Assembly (NCBI GenBank): GCA_016617855.1
Contig: JAECUM010001141.1
Coordinates: 102,360-166,359 of the forward strand
Direction of reading: 5' to 3'
Source of the DNA: Megalonaias nervosa
Taxonomy: Eukaryota > Mollusca > Bivalvia > Unionida > Unionidae
Length of the DNA stretch: 64,000 bases
Position numbers and translations under genes: made by a program. The notes below the pieces were generated by a model. That model saw only the letters and a program-made list of their open reading frames with translations, made no database searches and was not told the origin of the DNA. Positions 1 to 13,006 of the stretch are shown one piece after another. The first letter of the stretch is position 1. Each line of letters begins with the position of its first letter.

Positions 1-690
1 TTCTTAATTTGTTCACATGTTGCCATTTCCCTATGAATAGCCTCATCCCCTTGGTAGCCTCAACATCATGGTAGTTGTCTTTGGCTGACCAAAATCTAGG
101 CCAATTTAAGTACATGTACTTGTAGCATATAAACAACTATACAGCCATGTGCAACTAGGATAATAAATATCAGAGTGAATTGTTTCAGGAAACGTATTTG
201 TGGACAATGAGATATAGCTCAAACGAGGACTACTGTTTTTTTATACATACATTACAGTTGTGTTTTCTAACAGGATTTGACTGATACATGAAATTTCTAA
301 CATATGATCAAATACTCGAATTCATGGATTTTTTATATGCATGTATATTATTTAACACATTGTGAAGTGTACTACACAATTGTAAGTTATCAATATACAA
401 GTGTATTTCAGACCAGTTGTCTTCATTTAATCAAAATTTCGATTTTTTTTTCTCTACATAAATCCTAGTCACTGTCAACAGGTCATCTCTTAAAAATTTC
501 ACTTGTATGTGAAATTTCAATTTTTTCAGCCCCCCCCCGCCACTTGTATAAACATCCACTTTTATGTTGACAATATTACCTTGATCCAGAGGATGTCGAG
601 ATAAATGGATATGAAAATGGCAATATTTTTTTAAAATTGGCAACAAAATATTGAGGTCGGCAATTTTTTGGGCAACAGTTCTTTTAAAGC
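1..690 (-). repeat. Interspersed repeat, Tigger-like family, left inverted copy
   Basis: Read on the minus strand this stretch matches 2725-3380 over most of its length, including the shared block AAGTACATGTACTTAAA-TTGGCCTAGA and the guanine run near 530. The same blocks recur inside the elements at 10859-13006 and 17223-18547, so it is part of one dispersed, non-autonomous DNA transposon family. A terminal-repeat-like segment (TTTATCTCGACATCC on the minus strand) lies near 590-610. No coding capacity is credible; the open frame across 431-808 is repeat sequence. Confidence 0.65.
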
Positions 691-989
691 CAATGCCATC
701 CCTCCATGGACCCACTGTTTGGTGAGAAATAACTGGAATCAGGGCCCGGACAGACTGTTTTGATGGAAGATAATTGGAAAGAAAATGCTTAGGAGTAAAT
801 GCCATCAATATGAATTTGACTATTTTGGAACATTTTCCAAACCTTTATTTACAGATTTTGTGTCAAAGTCTCAACAACATGAGATAACCATTTTTGGCTA
901 AGTGAAGAAAGTTTTGACCAAAGAACATTTCTTACAATGATCATCAATATCAGCATCAATACTATAACAAAGATCATCTTTATACTGTT

Positions 990-1255
990 AAATTATTATG
1001 GAATGGGTAAGTAGGGACTGTTGCTATGGAATGGGTGAGTAGGGACTGTTGCAATGGAATGGGTGAGTATGGACTGTTATTATGGAATGGGTGAGTATGG
1101 AATGTTGTTATGGAATGGGTGAGTAGGGACTATTATTATGGAATGGGTAGATACAGACTGTTATCATAGAATGGGTAAGTATGGACTGTTAGTATGGAAT
1201 GGATAAGCAGGGACCGTTAGTATGGATTGAGTAAGTATGGACTGTAATTATGGAA
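990..1255. repeat. 28-bp minisatellite, about 9 units
   Basis: Units follow the pattern TATGGAATGGGTGAGTAGGG followed by ACTGTTNT, repeated about nine times with scattered substitutions. No coding or regulatory role is apparent. Confidence 0.85.
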
Positions 1256-1824
1256 TGCAGGCTTGTTGCCCAAAAAATTGCCAACCAGGGGTCACGGTAC
1301 CAGGCGATGCAGAGGACTATGTTGCCTTAAAAAGTGTAAACTTTCGCCTTCTTCTGTTAGTTAAGCGAAAACGAATTCGCCCTGTGATTTTTAGAGGAAC
1401 ATTGAATGACCATCCCTTTTGAGACGCTCCCTCACCTTGGCCAGGTCAATTCCAGTGTTATGTTATATATAGTTTAAGGTGAAATGTACACTTGAAGCCA
1501 TCAAATAGTTGGTGTTGATATCAATTACGCTGACAAACTCTTGCACATTCAGAGCATGTGTTTTGATAGCTGATCGACCATTAACCACTTCATTAGTAAG
1601 TTAGCAACTATTACTGCCCGATTTCCGCAAGTTATCCTTTGATGATAAAAACATAAAAACTTGTGTTTCAAAACTTAAATTTATGTAAATAGCAATTTGA
1701 GTTTTAAGAACAGAATCGGTTACACAAATATTTTAACTGCTGCGTGTACATTATTTTCTTGATAAAAATCTGTTTGGAACCGTAATGGTGGTCATCGCTC
1801 TTCTGGGAAGTACCGTTTTATTAG

Positions 1825-2082
1825 ATGGTCTCTTTTTGTAAACCACTGGGCATTTTATATTCAGGAAAAGATACAATCTGTAATAAAGCAGAGACTAAAT
1901 ATTACGTTAGTAAAGATTTAGCTTCAAAATGCAATTATGTTGGTCATAAATATATGGGGCAATGCTATGCTGTGGAATTCGACAAGACATTGTTAAAGTC
2001 AAGGTTGTATTCTGAGTTTACAAAATTTTTGGAAAATACAAAGAAAAGACCAAAACAAAACAGCAAAGCAAATACTGTTTAA
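1825..2082 (+). CDS. Possible 3' terminal exon of an unrecognised host gene
   Basis: An open frame of 85 codons with four cysteines and a lysine-rich tail. The sequence just before it (TTTTATTAG) could serve as a splice acceptor, and a poly(A) signal AATAAA lies 37 bp after the stop at 2119-2124. The protein is not recognised. The gene it would belong to would run in from the left, but 690-1800 shows only repeats and unassigned DNA, so this may equally be chance. Confidence 0.25.
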   Translation: MVSFCKPLGILYSGKDTICNKAETKYYVSKDLASKCNYVGHKYMGQCYAVEFDKTLLKSRLYSEFTKFLENTKKRPKQNSKANTV

Positions 2083-2565
2083 CCAATGCCTAAGGTTACA
2101 CCAAGCATGCATACATATAATAAAATCTTAATTTGCAACCCTATAAAGGGACTGTTGTAATGAAGCTATAAGGTGAGTGGTTACCTTAAGAAAACCCTTT
2201 ACAAAATATAGATGCACTTGCATGTTGGCTGTCTCAATTCATTTAGTTCATTCATATGAGTTAATTCTTTAGTGTGTTGTCTATGAAAAGTTATGGTAAA
2301 GTTTTATCGGCAACCAAGAAATTAAGACGAATAGTATTTTCTGTATGTACATGGTGCAGGGGTTGTTTCAAGCAAGTTTAGAAATGTTTTCAAATGCCAT
2401 TTTATAATGAACTTTCAGAAAATAAAAGAAAAAAATTCTTGATTAAGGGTAGTTGATTAAACATTTGCATTAACTTGCAATTACAATCCTGTAATCTAGT
2501 TACTCAGTTAAAATTCATTACAGTGTATAGCTCCTGTTGTTCTCTTTTTAAGTACTATTACCAAA

Positions 2566-2600
<35 letters not shown>
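2566..2600. repeat. (CA)n microsatellite
   Basis: About 17 CA units followed by a short TA run. It generates spurious threonine-histidine and valine-cysteine frames on the two strands. Confidence 0.95.
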
Positions 2601-2602
<2 letters not shown>

Positions 2603-2724
2603 TATATATTGTGTGTCTTGCTTTGCTCCCACTTCTTATTGTTCAGGTCCAACTTCTCCCTGTTATGTCCAACAAGAGAAGTCACTTCTCCCTGAAATTC
2701 AAGTCTAGTTTGACCCCTGGCCAA

Positions 2725-3380
2725 CCAGAATATTTTGTCACCAATTTTCAAAAAATGTTACCATTTTCATACTATCCGTTTATCTGAACACCTTCTGGAC
2801 CAAGGTAATATTGTCAACATAAGCAGATGTTTAAATAAGATGGGGGTGGGGGGTGGGGTTGAAAATAAAATTGAAATTTCGCATACAAGTGAAATTTTTT
2901 TAGGTAACCTGTCGTCAGTGACTAGGATTTACACAGAGAGCGAGAGAAAAAAAAAAACCAACAAAAAAGAATGGAAATATTGATTAAATGAAGACAATTA
3001 GTCCAAAATATACTTGTATATTGACAACTTAAATTTGTGCAATACATATCCACAATGTGTTAAAGATAATGTTCATGTATGTGAAAAATCCATGAATTCG
3101 AGTATTAGATCATGTTAGAAAATTTCTGTATCAGTCAAATCCCATTAGAAAATACAACTAACATGTATATACAAAAAAATGGTAGTCCTTGTTTAATCTA
3201 AATCCCATTGTCAACAAACACATTTCATGAAACAATTCACTGATATTCATTATCCTAGTAGCACATGGCTGTATAGTTGTTTATATGCTATAAGTACATG
3301 TACTTAAACTGGCCTAGAGTTTGGTCAGCCAGAGACAACTTCCATGATGCCGATGCTACCAAGGGCAGAGGTCTCGCTAG
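2725..3380 (+). repeat. Interspersed repeat, Tigger-like family, right inverted copy
   Basis: This is the inverted partner of 1-690. Matching landmarks in order are GGTAATATTGTCAACATAA, the guanine-rich run, the ATGAAGACAA block, and the AAGTACATGTACTTAAA block near 3292. The two arms face each other across about 2 kb. A stem of this length could be one composite element or two independent insertions; the middle section does not look like a transposase gene. Confidence 0.65.
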
Positions 3381-5492
3381 GCTTTTAAAACTAGGAGTCC
3401 AGGACTCCTCTTTTGGTCAAAATAGGAGTCCCACCAGGAAAAGTTGCAGTCCCCATATGCATACTGGGCATACCTGAAGTGGCTAAATGTCAAGATGAGA
3501 AGAACCAGTGGTTATCACAGAGTTTAATTTTCCAAATTCTATACACCACTGATATATAGCTCTTGTTGGTCCATTAGAGTCAGACTGAATTTGGTCAATT
3601 CAAGGAAAAGCCTTATTCCAAATACTAAGCCACTTTCTTACACTTGGCTAATGTTCCATCAGAACTATCAGTTCTAGCAACTTGAACTTCAGCACTCTTC
3701 TGAATCTCATTACAATCTTTGTCAATTTGCAGTTTAACCCCAAAACACTCCAAATTTGCAAATGGCATTTTGTCTAAGTCTCGAATCCCATTTCACTACT
3801 GACAGTATGTAAAGGAAGAACCAGGCAATAATAACCAGTCTGAATAAATTTCTATATATACTCATGGATAAGCCAAATAATTTAGGAAAAAATAAAAGCC
3901 GGAAGAAGGGGGGTCAGCTTATCCGCTGGACAATGTCTAAACTTGAATATTTTAAAGATTTTTTGTTGACTACTGGTATATATTGTTAATGCAGATCACC
4001 GTAGACAAGATCACACACTTAACCTGAATCCACAGTACCACCTGTAGTCAGGATTCCTGCCACAAGTTAAACAAAAAAGATTTGAGAACTTTTCCCGACC
4101 AAAAAACTTTAAAATTTTGAGACCTAACATTAACTCTCGAAGAGGTCAGAATCCGTAAACTAAAATTTCTCCACAAAACAAAAGAGCAGTCATGTTAGAG
4201 GTTTCCCTCTAAAACAGTTGTACTAGCTAAAATTTCAGATCTTTTTCAAGACTTTTTAAACAATTTTCAATTTTTCCAATGAATGAAAAGATTTTTCAAT
4301 TTGGCTGGACATACGGGTCAGATTATGCACAGGTCATGTACTGTATGTAGTTTTATATCATGAAGATGCATCAACTTTGTTAATGATCAGACCTGACACA
4401 GTCTTTCATGATAAAAGTCTATTTCAAAGTTTGATCAAATCTGGATCAAAGATACATACTTCAGAGTGATAACAAACTCAATCAATCAGAGGCAGGATAA
4501 CTTGATTAAAATACATGTGGATCTTCCTAATTATTGACTCATAAGTTCTTCAGGATGTAATTACATATTCCAGGATTAATCAAAGTCAGATAAAAAATGT
4601 GGCCTTGTGAGTGATAACAAGCCCAGGTAATCAGATGCAAGATTGCTTCTTTAATATGTACAGCTCTCAACCATATTCAACCTTATATCAGATACGGATC
4701 ATATAAACCAATATTCCAAGCTTGAGGAAAATTGATTAAATAAACAAACCATGTACAAAGTGCTAATAAGGAAATGCTGAAATGTTCAGGGAGACAATAT
4801 AAACAAATGGCCACACCATAGCTCACTGACCAACTTCTACTCTATGACTCAAGGTGCAAGTAAAAGAAAGTGAAATCTTGCTTAATTGCTTTACCTTTTT
4901 AATCTCTTCTTCATACTCTTTTCTGATTTCTCCAGGTTTTGCTATGCTCACATTAGGAAATGCTTGTGCCCCTGTAAGTAAGAAAAGTTAACATCAGCAA
5001 AACAATTTACTCTTTAACTACCAGTGCTGCTGCAGTGGCTCATTGCCCTGTCTGGCTGCTGCGGTCAATACTGATTTGTGGTCTGACTACCAGCTCCTGA
5101 ATCTTCTGGCTGCTACACACTACCTTTTCTGTGAGGCAAATTATACTGCAATGTTTATGCTAAATGTATTTTGTCTGCCAAGACAAATAACACTTTATTC
5201 CCATGGTAATTAATTTTCTCAAAAATGCTTGCTATGCCATATTTGGATATTCAACGGAATGCTATTCAGTGCATGCCATATTTAAAACAATCTGTTTATA
5301 TTACTGAAAAAGGATGCAATGTCCTTATATGGCACACACAAAAATGAGGCTGAAAATTTAACTGCTATATACTAATATGGCACAGGATCCAATAAGGATG
5401 AAGGTAAATGCTATTTTACAAGTATTTCTACAATGAAATTCAGCAATTCTGGCATTAAACAAGATGTCTGTTGTGTGTGTGTGTGTGCATCT

Positions 5493-5539
<47 letters not shown>

Positions 5540-5957
5540 TTTTAACAATATGCTAAATAAGCACCAGATGTGATTCACGGATACAAATAGGCTCATTTTC
5601 ATACAATACATCACAGGAATCTGATGTTTTATCAATAAAGTATGATTAAATCACTGACAACACAAAATCACCTTATTGGTACTATAAATTTAACACAAGG
5701 AGTGCAAGTGTGACCCCAACCATCCACTGGATTCAACTGTCATCATGAGTCTTTTAATGTTTCTGAATCACAAAAAGATTGAAAAAGTATTGCAAGTGTG
5801 ACTCGTACCACCCACTGAATTCGACTGTCATCACCAGTCTTTTATCGTTTCAGAATTGCAAAAAGACTGAAAAGGTTATACATATCCATTCAAAAAACAG
5901 AAACATACCAACGCATAACTCTCCGAAGACCATCACATGAACCTAATCCAGTGAATT
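3381..5957. other. No gene seen; intergenic or intronic, with GT/TA microsatellite
   Basis: AT-rich DNA without a credible open frame. It contains a (GT)n(TA)n(CA)n compound microsatellite at about 5472-5540, whose translations are low-complexity tyrosine-isoleucine artefacts. Confidence 0.6.
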
Positions 5958-6382
5958 AACCTTCATTTTAACCATTACGGTCACAAAGTCTTTCTACAGG
6001 ACTCCATCAGGCGGAAGTAGCCGATTCTGCCTTGGGATAACACTTTGAAAGTAATTTCACAAAATAAAATGTTTAACTTGCCTTTTGTTTCAGATTGTAT
6101 CATATGATTATTTTATTTAAATTTTCTGAACATAAATATCTAGTTAAAGTTAGGATAGTAGAAATAACGGTTGATGATGTCATCACACTTCAAATATTAA
6201 AGCCAAGACAGATGTAGGACAAGGTAGTATTAAAAGATAACACAGACTCGGCTCCATGATCATTACGAGTATTAGACCCTAACGCTTATTAACTGCAGGG
6301 TAGAATCTAGTGAAATCGGCTACTTCCGCCTCATGGAGTCCTGTAGAAAGATTTTGTGACTGTAATGGTGAAAATAAAGGTT
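5958..6382. mobile_element. Fold-back / MITE-like element with 68-bp inverted arms
   Basis: Positions 5958-6025 and 6315-6382 are reverse complements of each other with only a few mismatches. The arms share CTTTCTACAGGACTCCAT and GGCGGAAGTAGCCGAT, and enclose about 290 bp of non-coding DNA. The architecture fits a miniature inverted-repeat element. No clear target duplication could be read, so the superfamily is not assigned. Confidence 0.7.
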
Positions 6383-8571
6383 AGTTCGCCAGATCAGATG
6401 CATGCGATGGTCATCCGAGTTATGCATTGGTACATTACTGTCTTGTTAATGTGGTGCATAGAAACACCGGAACGCACCAAAACACACTGAAATGCAATAT
6501 CATATATATGGATCAGGGTTAAAATGAACCTGTGCCAAAACAGTCCATGGCCAAAATGGACTAGTCGTGAAAAGGCTTGGTTCAAAAAGTCCCCGACCCC
6601 TAAAGGCCCATTTATGCATCAATTACAAATTACCACTATTATGTATACTAAAAGTAACTAATAAATAAATATAAAATCCTTATGTTTTATTACGAAATAT
6701 CTATAAATACTGTGCAGTAAAGTAACATTGTGCAGTATGTCACAATCGTAACGCGTGAGTGATCATCAAATGAATTGCGACATGCTACTACTTGTTCTAT
6801 GTAAAATGAACAAAGAAGAAAACAACACAAGTTACTGAATGTGAGAAAGTACAAATAAGGCAAATACTTATTATGAAAGAAAACATTTGAAGCAAAGCGA
6901 ATCAATACTATCTTTGTTATAACATAAAAAGACTGAATATGAGTTAGTGTAACCCACGCGTGGCTTGTGCATACCAACTTTCTCATGGTAATGGCTTAAT
7001 TAAGTAATGACGATTCCATTAAATGATGGATAAATATTTTCATTTGTGATGACTATTAACTCTTTCCCTGTTTCAAATACATTCTGTTTATTTGTATTGA
7101 AACAATTTAAGCTTTAAATAGATATTTGCCCTATTGTGTGTCTAGTAGGCACCGTTACAGCACTGTGGTTGCAATTAGGGTCAAGTCAAAACTGGAAGAG
7201 AATTAAGGGGCTATTTATTTTGAAAAGTTCTTACAGTGGGATAGACAGACAAGAAGAAAAGGTAAAATGTCTAACTAGCATTAGCAACAAAAGACAAAAT
7301 AATGCTAATGCAAAATTTCAGATTTATAAATCTATTAATAAGAACAACAATTAGTGATAATACATGACTATTAAATTCTAATATCAGATTCTACACATAT
7401 ACCTACACTACAACGCTATTGCACATAATGGCTTGTGCGGGTTTATTATGGTTGGGGTGGGGTGCTCCCAATATTTTATTTAAACTATTTTAGAAGTCCC
7501 ACCCAGGCTCAATTTTGGGTTGGAAGTTAAATTAGTGAAAGACAGATGTAAAGCTCCGAGCCTCCGTCAGCAATGCCGACGGTTAAATGGTTAAATATAC
7601 AAAATGTTGAAATTTAATGAATAACAATTTAATAATAATTCAATAATCAAATGCTTCAAATTTCCAATTACACTCCTTCTGCTCAACCCTTTAATAGCCT
7701 ATTGCATCACTTGATTAGCAGCGTGAGATTGATTTCCACCTGTCCTTGTATTCTACTCATCTGTAGTATTCTTCACTCTCCTATTTCTCCCAATTCCTTC
7801 TCCTCCTCCTCCCTGACATTCCCAAAATTCCTTCTCCTCCTCCTCAACTTCTCTATACTCCTTCTCCTCCTCCACTTTCTCCTCCAGACTCCTTTTCCTC
7901 CTCCACCTTCTCTCCACTGACTAGACTTCTGTCAATTTCAACTGTTCAGCTAGTCTCAATTCCGTCTCCTCCCCTCGGAGACTCGTGACTCAACGGAACC
8001 AAAAGTTCTCTGTCCCCTAATAAGCTTCTTTTTCAAAGCTTTGTCTTTCCTAAGAATCTACCTCAAGTTTTACCACCAAATTATGAGTGGCTTCTCTCGG
8101 AGTAACCCTATTGCTCAGCAATCTTCCTAGGCGAATACTAAATCTTTGCTTACAAGTTATGAAAATTATCATTCGGATCTAAACTGTAATCACACCATCT
8201 ATCTCAATTCCGATTGGATGTCGCTGTGAACGGATCCAATCAAACTTAGCGGACAATGTTCATACCGCTCTCTGTCAATGTGGGGGGCGGATGAGAATAC
8301 GCCCCATTCAACCCGTGCACTTCCTTTTGATCTTGAGACTAATCTTGAACACCTAGGTGTGATAACTACAATCCTTTGTTTCGATGGCTTGATCTATCGC
8401 CTCTGTATATTCAAGTTTTCCAGTCTCCAGGCCATCATGTAACCTTGCGTAAGAGATTAACACTAGACCGCAACAATCTTTAGACATCAAACACATGGCC
8501 GCAGTAATATTCCCAAGACAGTAGATGACAGCTTATACATGACTTTATAGCTGGGGCTTAGCAAATGTCAC
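6383..8571. other. No gene seen; pyrimidine-rich tract at 7780-7920
   Basis: No supported gene. At 7780-7920 there is a degenerate CTCCTCCTCC-type minisatellite of about 27-30 bp per unit; the serine/leucine/proline frame across it is an artefact. A block near 6455-6505 (AAACACCGGAACGCACC and following) has a diverged relative near 13770-13850. Confidence 0.5.
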
Positions 8572-9220
8572 ATGGCTATCAAATAAATGTAACAGTACAA
8601 TATAGTATGCAATTCTAAAATAACAACCACAAATAACCACCGAACTAAAAAAAACATGCATACATGGATATTCACTTTTCAACAAGAAACCTTACACCAC
8701 AACAAAACTGCACACAATGGCTGTCGACCACTCTGGTGGCCTGGTGGGTATAACGTCCACCTCGGATGAAGGAGATCATGGGTTCAAACCCAGGCTGAGT
8801 CACACCAAAGACTTACAAAAATGGTACTAACAGCTGCCTCATTAGGCGCTCAGCATTAAGAGGTTAATGATAGGACTGGTCAGTCTTGTGTCACGATAAT
8901 GTGAGTGAGTGGGACATCATGCTACATGTCTGCGGCATGTTGCCCCAGTGCTAGACATCACTATAAACTGCCACACTGCAGATATCGTAGCGATATGATT
9001 GAAACATTGTAAAATCCAGATCACACACACACAATGACTGTCAAAGTTATAATTACAATACAGGATGCAATCCTAGAATAGCAGCAGCAGATAAAAACGC
9101 TGAACTATATAAAACATGCATAAGTAAAATATTCACTTTTCAACTAGAAACCTTACAAAACAAACAAAATTGCTGTCAAAGTTAACAGTACAATTTAGGA
9201 TGCATTCCGAGAATAACAGC
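8572..9220. repeat. Degenerate tandem repeat of about 135 bp, split by a SINE
   Basis: Three related blocks start near 8572, 9037 and 9172. Each contains a GTACAAT..AGGATGCAATTC-like stretch, and the first two also contain ATTCACTTTTCAAC followed by GAAACCTTAC. The SINE at 8726-9027 interrupts the series. Confidence 0.55.
8726..9027 (+). mobile_element. tRNA-derived SINE with target-site duplication
   Basis: The head carries RNA polymerase III-type boxes: an A-box-like TGGCCTGGTGG near 8736 and a B-box GGGTTCAAACCC near 8783. A 3' body ends near ATCGTAGCGATATGA and a short CA tail. The 15-bp sequence CACACAATGGCTGTC at 8711-8725 recurs with one mismatch at 9028-9042, which fits a target-site duplication. 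A second copy of the same family is inverted at 11290-11573. Not an intact tRNA gene: the tRNA-like part is diverged and fused to the body. Confidence 0.8.
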
Positions 9221-9574
9221 ACACGTTTATTCATAATTTCCAAGCCTTTGTTTTCCCAGAGTAGATCACAAGACAAAAAAGCTGTGAAGAAAAAGAATGT
9301 TGAAACACAATGTGTTACAACATAAGAACACAAGATTTTACTGGATATTCAAGAAAAGAAAACAATCACATACAAATCTTAAATTCATGCTTAAAGACAA
9401 GTCCAATTATGGAACTGTATGTGTGACGCAAAGTTTGATTTAATACTACATATAGGGTCAAATTTTTTGTGATTTCAGTTTAATATTGTATTGTAGTGAC
9501 AACTGTTATAGAAATGTATGGTGCAATCGAACTTCTGTAAGAAAATTACATGAAAGCAATCGAGTTTCTTTCTA

Positions 9575-10250
9575 CTGTAGGTCCAAAGAAGTTGAAGTTA
9601 GTAGACACAAGAATTGACTAAACTTGTGACTGGGACCGATGACAGAACGGCAATGGTCAAATACATAATGACCACATTTTCAGATTTGACTCACGTCTTA
9701 TGCTCCAGATACCTTCGCGAAAACACCATGTGGAGACTTAAAGACAATGCTGTTGACAAAATGGACCAAAATCTTGTTTTGGACAAAATATTTGGATTTG
9801 GAGGAATTTTGGATGCTGATGACACAATTTGTTTTGAAGAGAAATGTGATAACTTGGAGACCTTCTGTCAGGAAGTTTCTTTAAAATATATGACTATTTT
9901 CAGTGAAGACTGAGAAATCAATTGCTGACCATGGTAAATGGCCCAACATGACTGGATTTTACCAACGACAAATGGACCAAGAACATTTGCTAGTCCATTA
10001 ACCACGCATTAAAACAGATTGTAGAGTGGATATTGAAGCCTTTGACAGAAGTTGTACCTTATTTAAACGTCTTGGCAGATGGACATTTCAAAGACTTGAG
10101 AAGTGCATTAATAGGGACTGGTGAATACCGGCTCACTGACAGTCAGAGACAATTTCAAATTTCAAAGACAGAATGGGTGGCACACATTACCATACAAAGA
10201 CAAAAAAACTGCACAAAAAATCTGAAACTTCATTCTTACAGACAGTAAAT
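9575..10250 (+). pseudogene. Decayed MULE-like transposase fragment
   Basis: Two open stretches in related frames, 9614-9913 (99 codons) and 10033-10248 (71 codons), look like consecutive pieces of one protein. The first has the GTD...FP/FS...H..LCSRYLREN pattern and FGFGGILDADD; the second has PLTEV....L followed by ALIGTGEYRL. These resemble a Mutator-like (MULE) transposase family common in invertebrate genomes. Stops and frame changes separate them and no terminal repeats were found. The family call rests on remembered pattern only. Confidence 0.45.
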
Positions 10251-10811
10251 ACATGACATCATCAGTCAGAAATCATGGCTCCGAGGACACGCGGAAAGAA
10301 ACTTGGACAAAGAAAATGGAAAATAAATAAATGAACAGCAACAAATAAAAAGATTAAGAAAAACAAATCGCATAATTTTAGATATGGTATACTGCAACGA
10401 ATGCACTTCTTGTCGCATGGTAATTTCCGCGATCCTGCATATAAACCTATATATACTATTAAGTTGTTTGAATCAGCTCACTATTATCAAACTGATTTTC
10501 AAAACCGCATATGCTGCAAATCCACTGTTTGATTGCTAATAAATCGATATCTTACAATGCCCGCATTTCTGTACATATTTTCTGATCATGTTCAAATTTC
10601 ATATTAATTAGATTTATATTACAATTTTATGATTGGTTATGTAATGCTGTGATGCAGTGTATATAAACATGTATATACTAGAACTAGAATGTAATGTTTG
10701 TGGGCCATACATGCAAATTTGTCCCATGAGACTGCAGTTGGACCACCCTGTACTAGCTTTGGAATATATAGTACAGCAACGTGTTAATTACTTAGTATAT
10801 TTGAAGGAATG

Positions 10812-10858
<47 letters not shown>

Positions 10859-10860
<2 letters not shown>

Positions 10861-13006
10861 ATCAAACCCACTTATCTCGACCTCGGTTATCTCGAGAACC
10901 AGTGTATATCAAGCACTTTGGTCCGGTCCCGAAAAAATTCTTCTTTGTTATGCTAATTTTTGCTTGCTTATCTCGACCCCTGGTAAGTCGATAACCCGGT
11001 TATGTCGGGCATAAGTTTTGGTCCGAAGTAACATGTGGACCCGCTTAATTTGACGAAATGCAACTTTTAATGTCCATCTCAGAGAAATTTTACAAGAAAT
11101 GATCCAGCGTTTCGGCTATTACTGGTACCTCGTACTGGCAAGGATGGAAAAAGTCGGTACAAGACCAAATTTTACAGGTACAAATGCTAATCAACCAATC
11201 TCATGGTTTATCACTTAGAGTGGAGAAAATTATCATGTAAACAATACTTTAGACGTGTGATGTGATTTTGATTTTTAACATAGCTTTAACAATTTTTCAG
11301 TCATATCGCTACGATGTCTGCAGTGTGGTAGCTTATAGTGATGTCTAGCACTGGGGCATCATGGCGCAGGCATGTAGCATCATGTCCCACCCAGTCGCGT
11401 TATCCTGACACCAGGCCGACCAGTCCTAACACTAACCTCTTAATGCTGAGCGCCAAGCAAGGCAGCTGTTAGTACCATTTTTTATGTCTTTGATATGATT
11501 CGGCCGGGGATCGAACCCATGACCTCCCGCATCAGAGGCGGGTGTTCTAACCACTAGGCCACCGGAGCGGTTAATACTTTAGAGTACAGAAATTTAATGC
11601 ATGCGTTTCTGACCTTTACGTAAGCTGGGTTCAAAACGGACATCATCGCATATCCACACCACGACATATAGTTCATCCCACACAGCATCGCGAATTCGAT
11701 CTTATGTATAACTCGGAAAATTATCAGGTTAACATCATTAAATGTAGCTAAAAATACCTAATTTGTTTTACACAATATATTTAAAACAAATTTGGTAATA
11801 ATTAAAGTGTTTTCATGCTTGGTGCGAGCATAAAAGCCTTCAACTTCAGAATGGCTAGATCACATGACTCACAATAATCTATAAATAAAAACCCGCAAAA
11901 CTCCAAACTAAGCTTCCCCCACCACTTACCTCCCCCCCATTCTGGTTGTTAATTTCTTTTGAACAAGAGTAAATAAAAGCACCAACGTCTTTTTAAAAAA
12001 AAGGCTATAGCGCCCAGTATTTTTTTTTTATGAAAATGGTGATTGCTGTACCATGATTGCATATTCTTCAACACAAACGGAATGAAGCAGAAGGTGACTG
12101 ATAGGATTAAAATTTGAAACAGAAAGAAGCGTGCTTTCATTTGTGTTGTTTTTATCTTGAATTTCAAAGTCTTACAATTCATCAAAGAGATTAGCCGTAT
12201 CTCCTTCTGGAGCTGTGTTCTTGCCGATGATCACTGATCAAAGTTGGGAGGGATATGGGACTACAACTGTATGAATGGAATAAGTTGTCTTCTAACTGCA
12301 TGAAAGGAATAAATTGGCTTCATACAGAATTTGATATTCAGACAGTTAACTTTAAAGACTTGAAATACATTTTACAGTTTGTCAGTACATTAATACCGAC
12401 AGCCCTGTCTTTTTCCAGTACAGAAGCAAAATTTATCTGTAAAAACTGGCATACACTGGTGTAAAAGAACCTCTGACGATAAAAAAAGCGACTGATTTTC
12501 ACGCATAATATTGGTCAGTTACATTGTGCTGCTAGTCCCAAGTCAACTCTAACAAAAGAAAACATGTTCAAAAAAAATAAGTATAAGTATAGTCCTATAA
12601 GTACATGTACTTCAATTGGCCTAGATTTTGGATAGCGTGAGAAAATCATTGTCTTGCTGAGGCTACCAAAGGGATGAGGCTATTCACAGGGATATAAAAA
12701 CAACTTTAAACCACTGACATTGTTGCAGTAACTTACTGTTGTAAAATTATGTGACTTGTTACTTAATCTCATTTAAAGACCTCCAATCTTCTTTTTTCTC
12801 CAACCAGGTATGACTGAATTATTATTTTTATTGTGCATTAGAAATGCCATTTGTTTTTAGAAATAAAACTCCTCATTTTTGGTAGTTCAGACGCATAATC
12901 ATTGTTCTGCAGTAGATTTATCAACTGAACCCTGATATCTCGGGACCTGGTTATGTCGACGATTTTTTGTCACCCCTGACGTAATTGAGATAACTGGGTT
13001 TGACTG
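10859..13006. mobile_element. Tc/mariner (Tigger/pogo-like) non-autonomous element
   Basis: The left end reads CAATCAAACCCACTTATCTC and the right end, reverse complemented, CAGTCAAACCCAGTTATCTC: terminal inverted repeats with two mismatches over 20 bp. Such ends, often beginning CAGTCAAACC, are typical of Tigger/pogo elements. A (TA)n(CA)n microsatellite abuts the left end, so the TA target duplication cannot be read there. No transposase is visible. A SINE at 11290-11573 lies inside, so the SINE is younger. The inner block at 12600-12700 is shared with the repeats at 1-690 and 17223-18547. Confidence 0.6.
11290..11573 (-). mobile_element. tRNA-derived SINE, second copy, inverted
   Basis: On the minus strand the head shows A-box TGGCCTAGTGG and B-box GGGTTCGATCCC, closer to a real tRNA than the copy at 8726-9027. 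The body matches that copy along its full length, through GGTACTAACAGCTGCC to ATCGTAGCGATATGA. It sits inside the Tigger-like element. Confidence 0.8.

Noticed and set aside
7651..7920. 89-codon Ser/Leu/Pro frame
   Set aside because: It follows a CTCCTC minisatellite and shows no domain or splice context.
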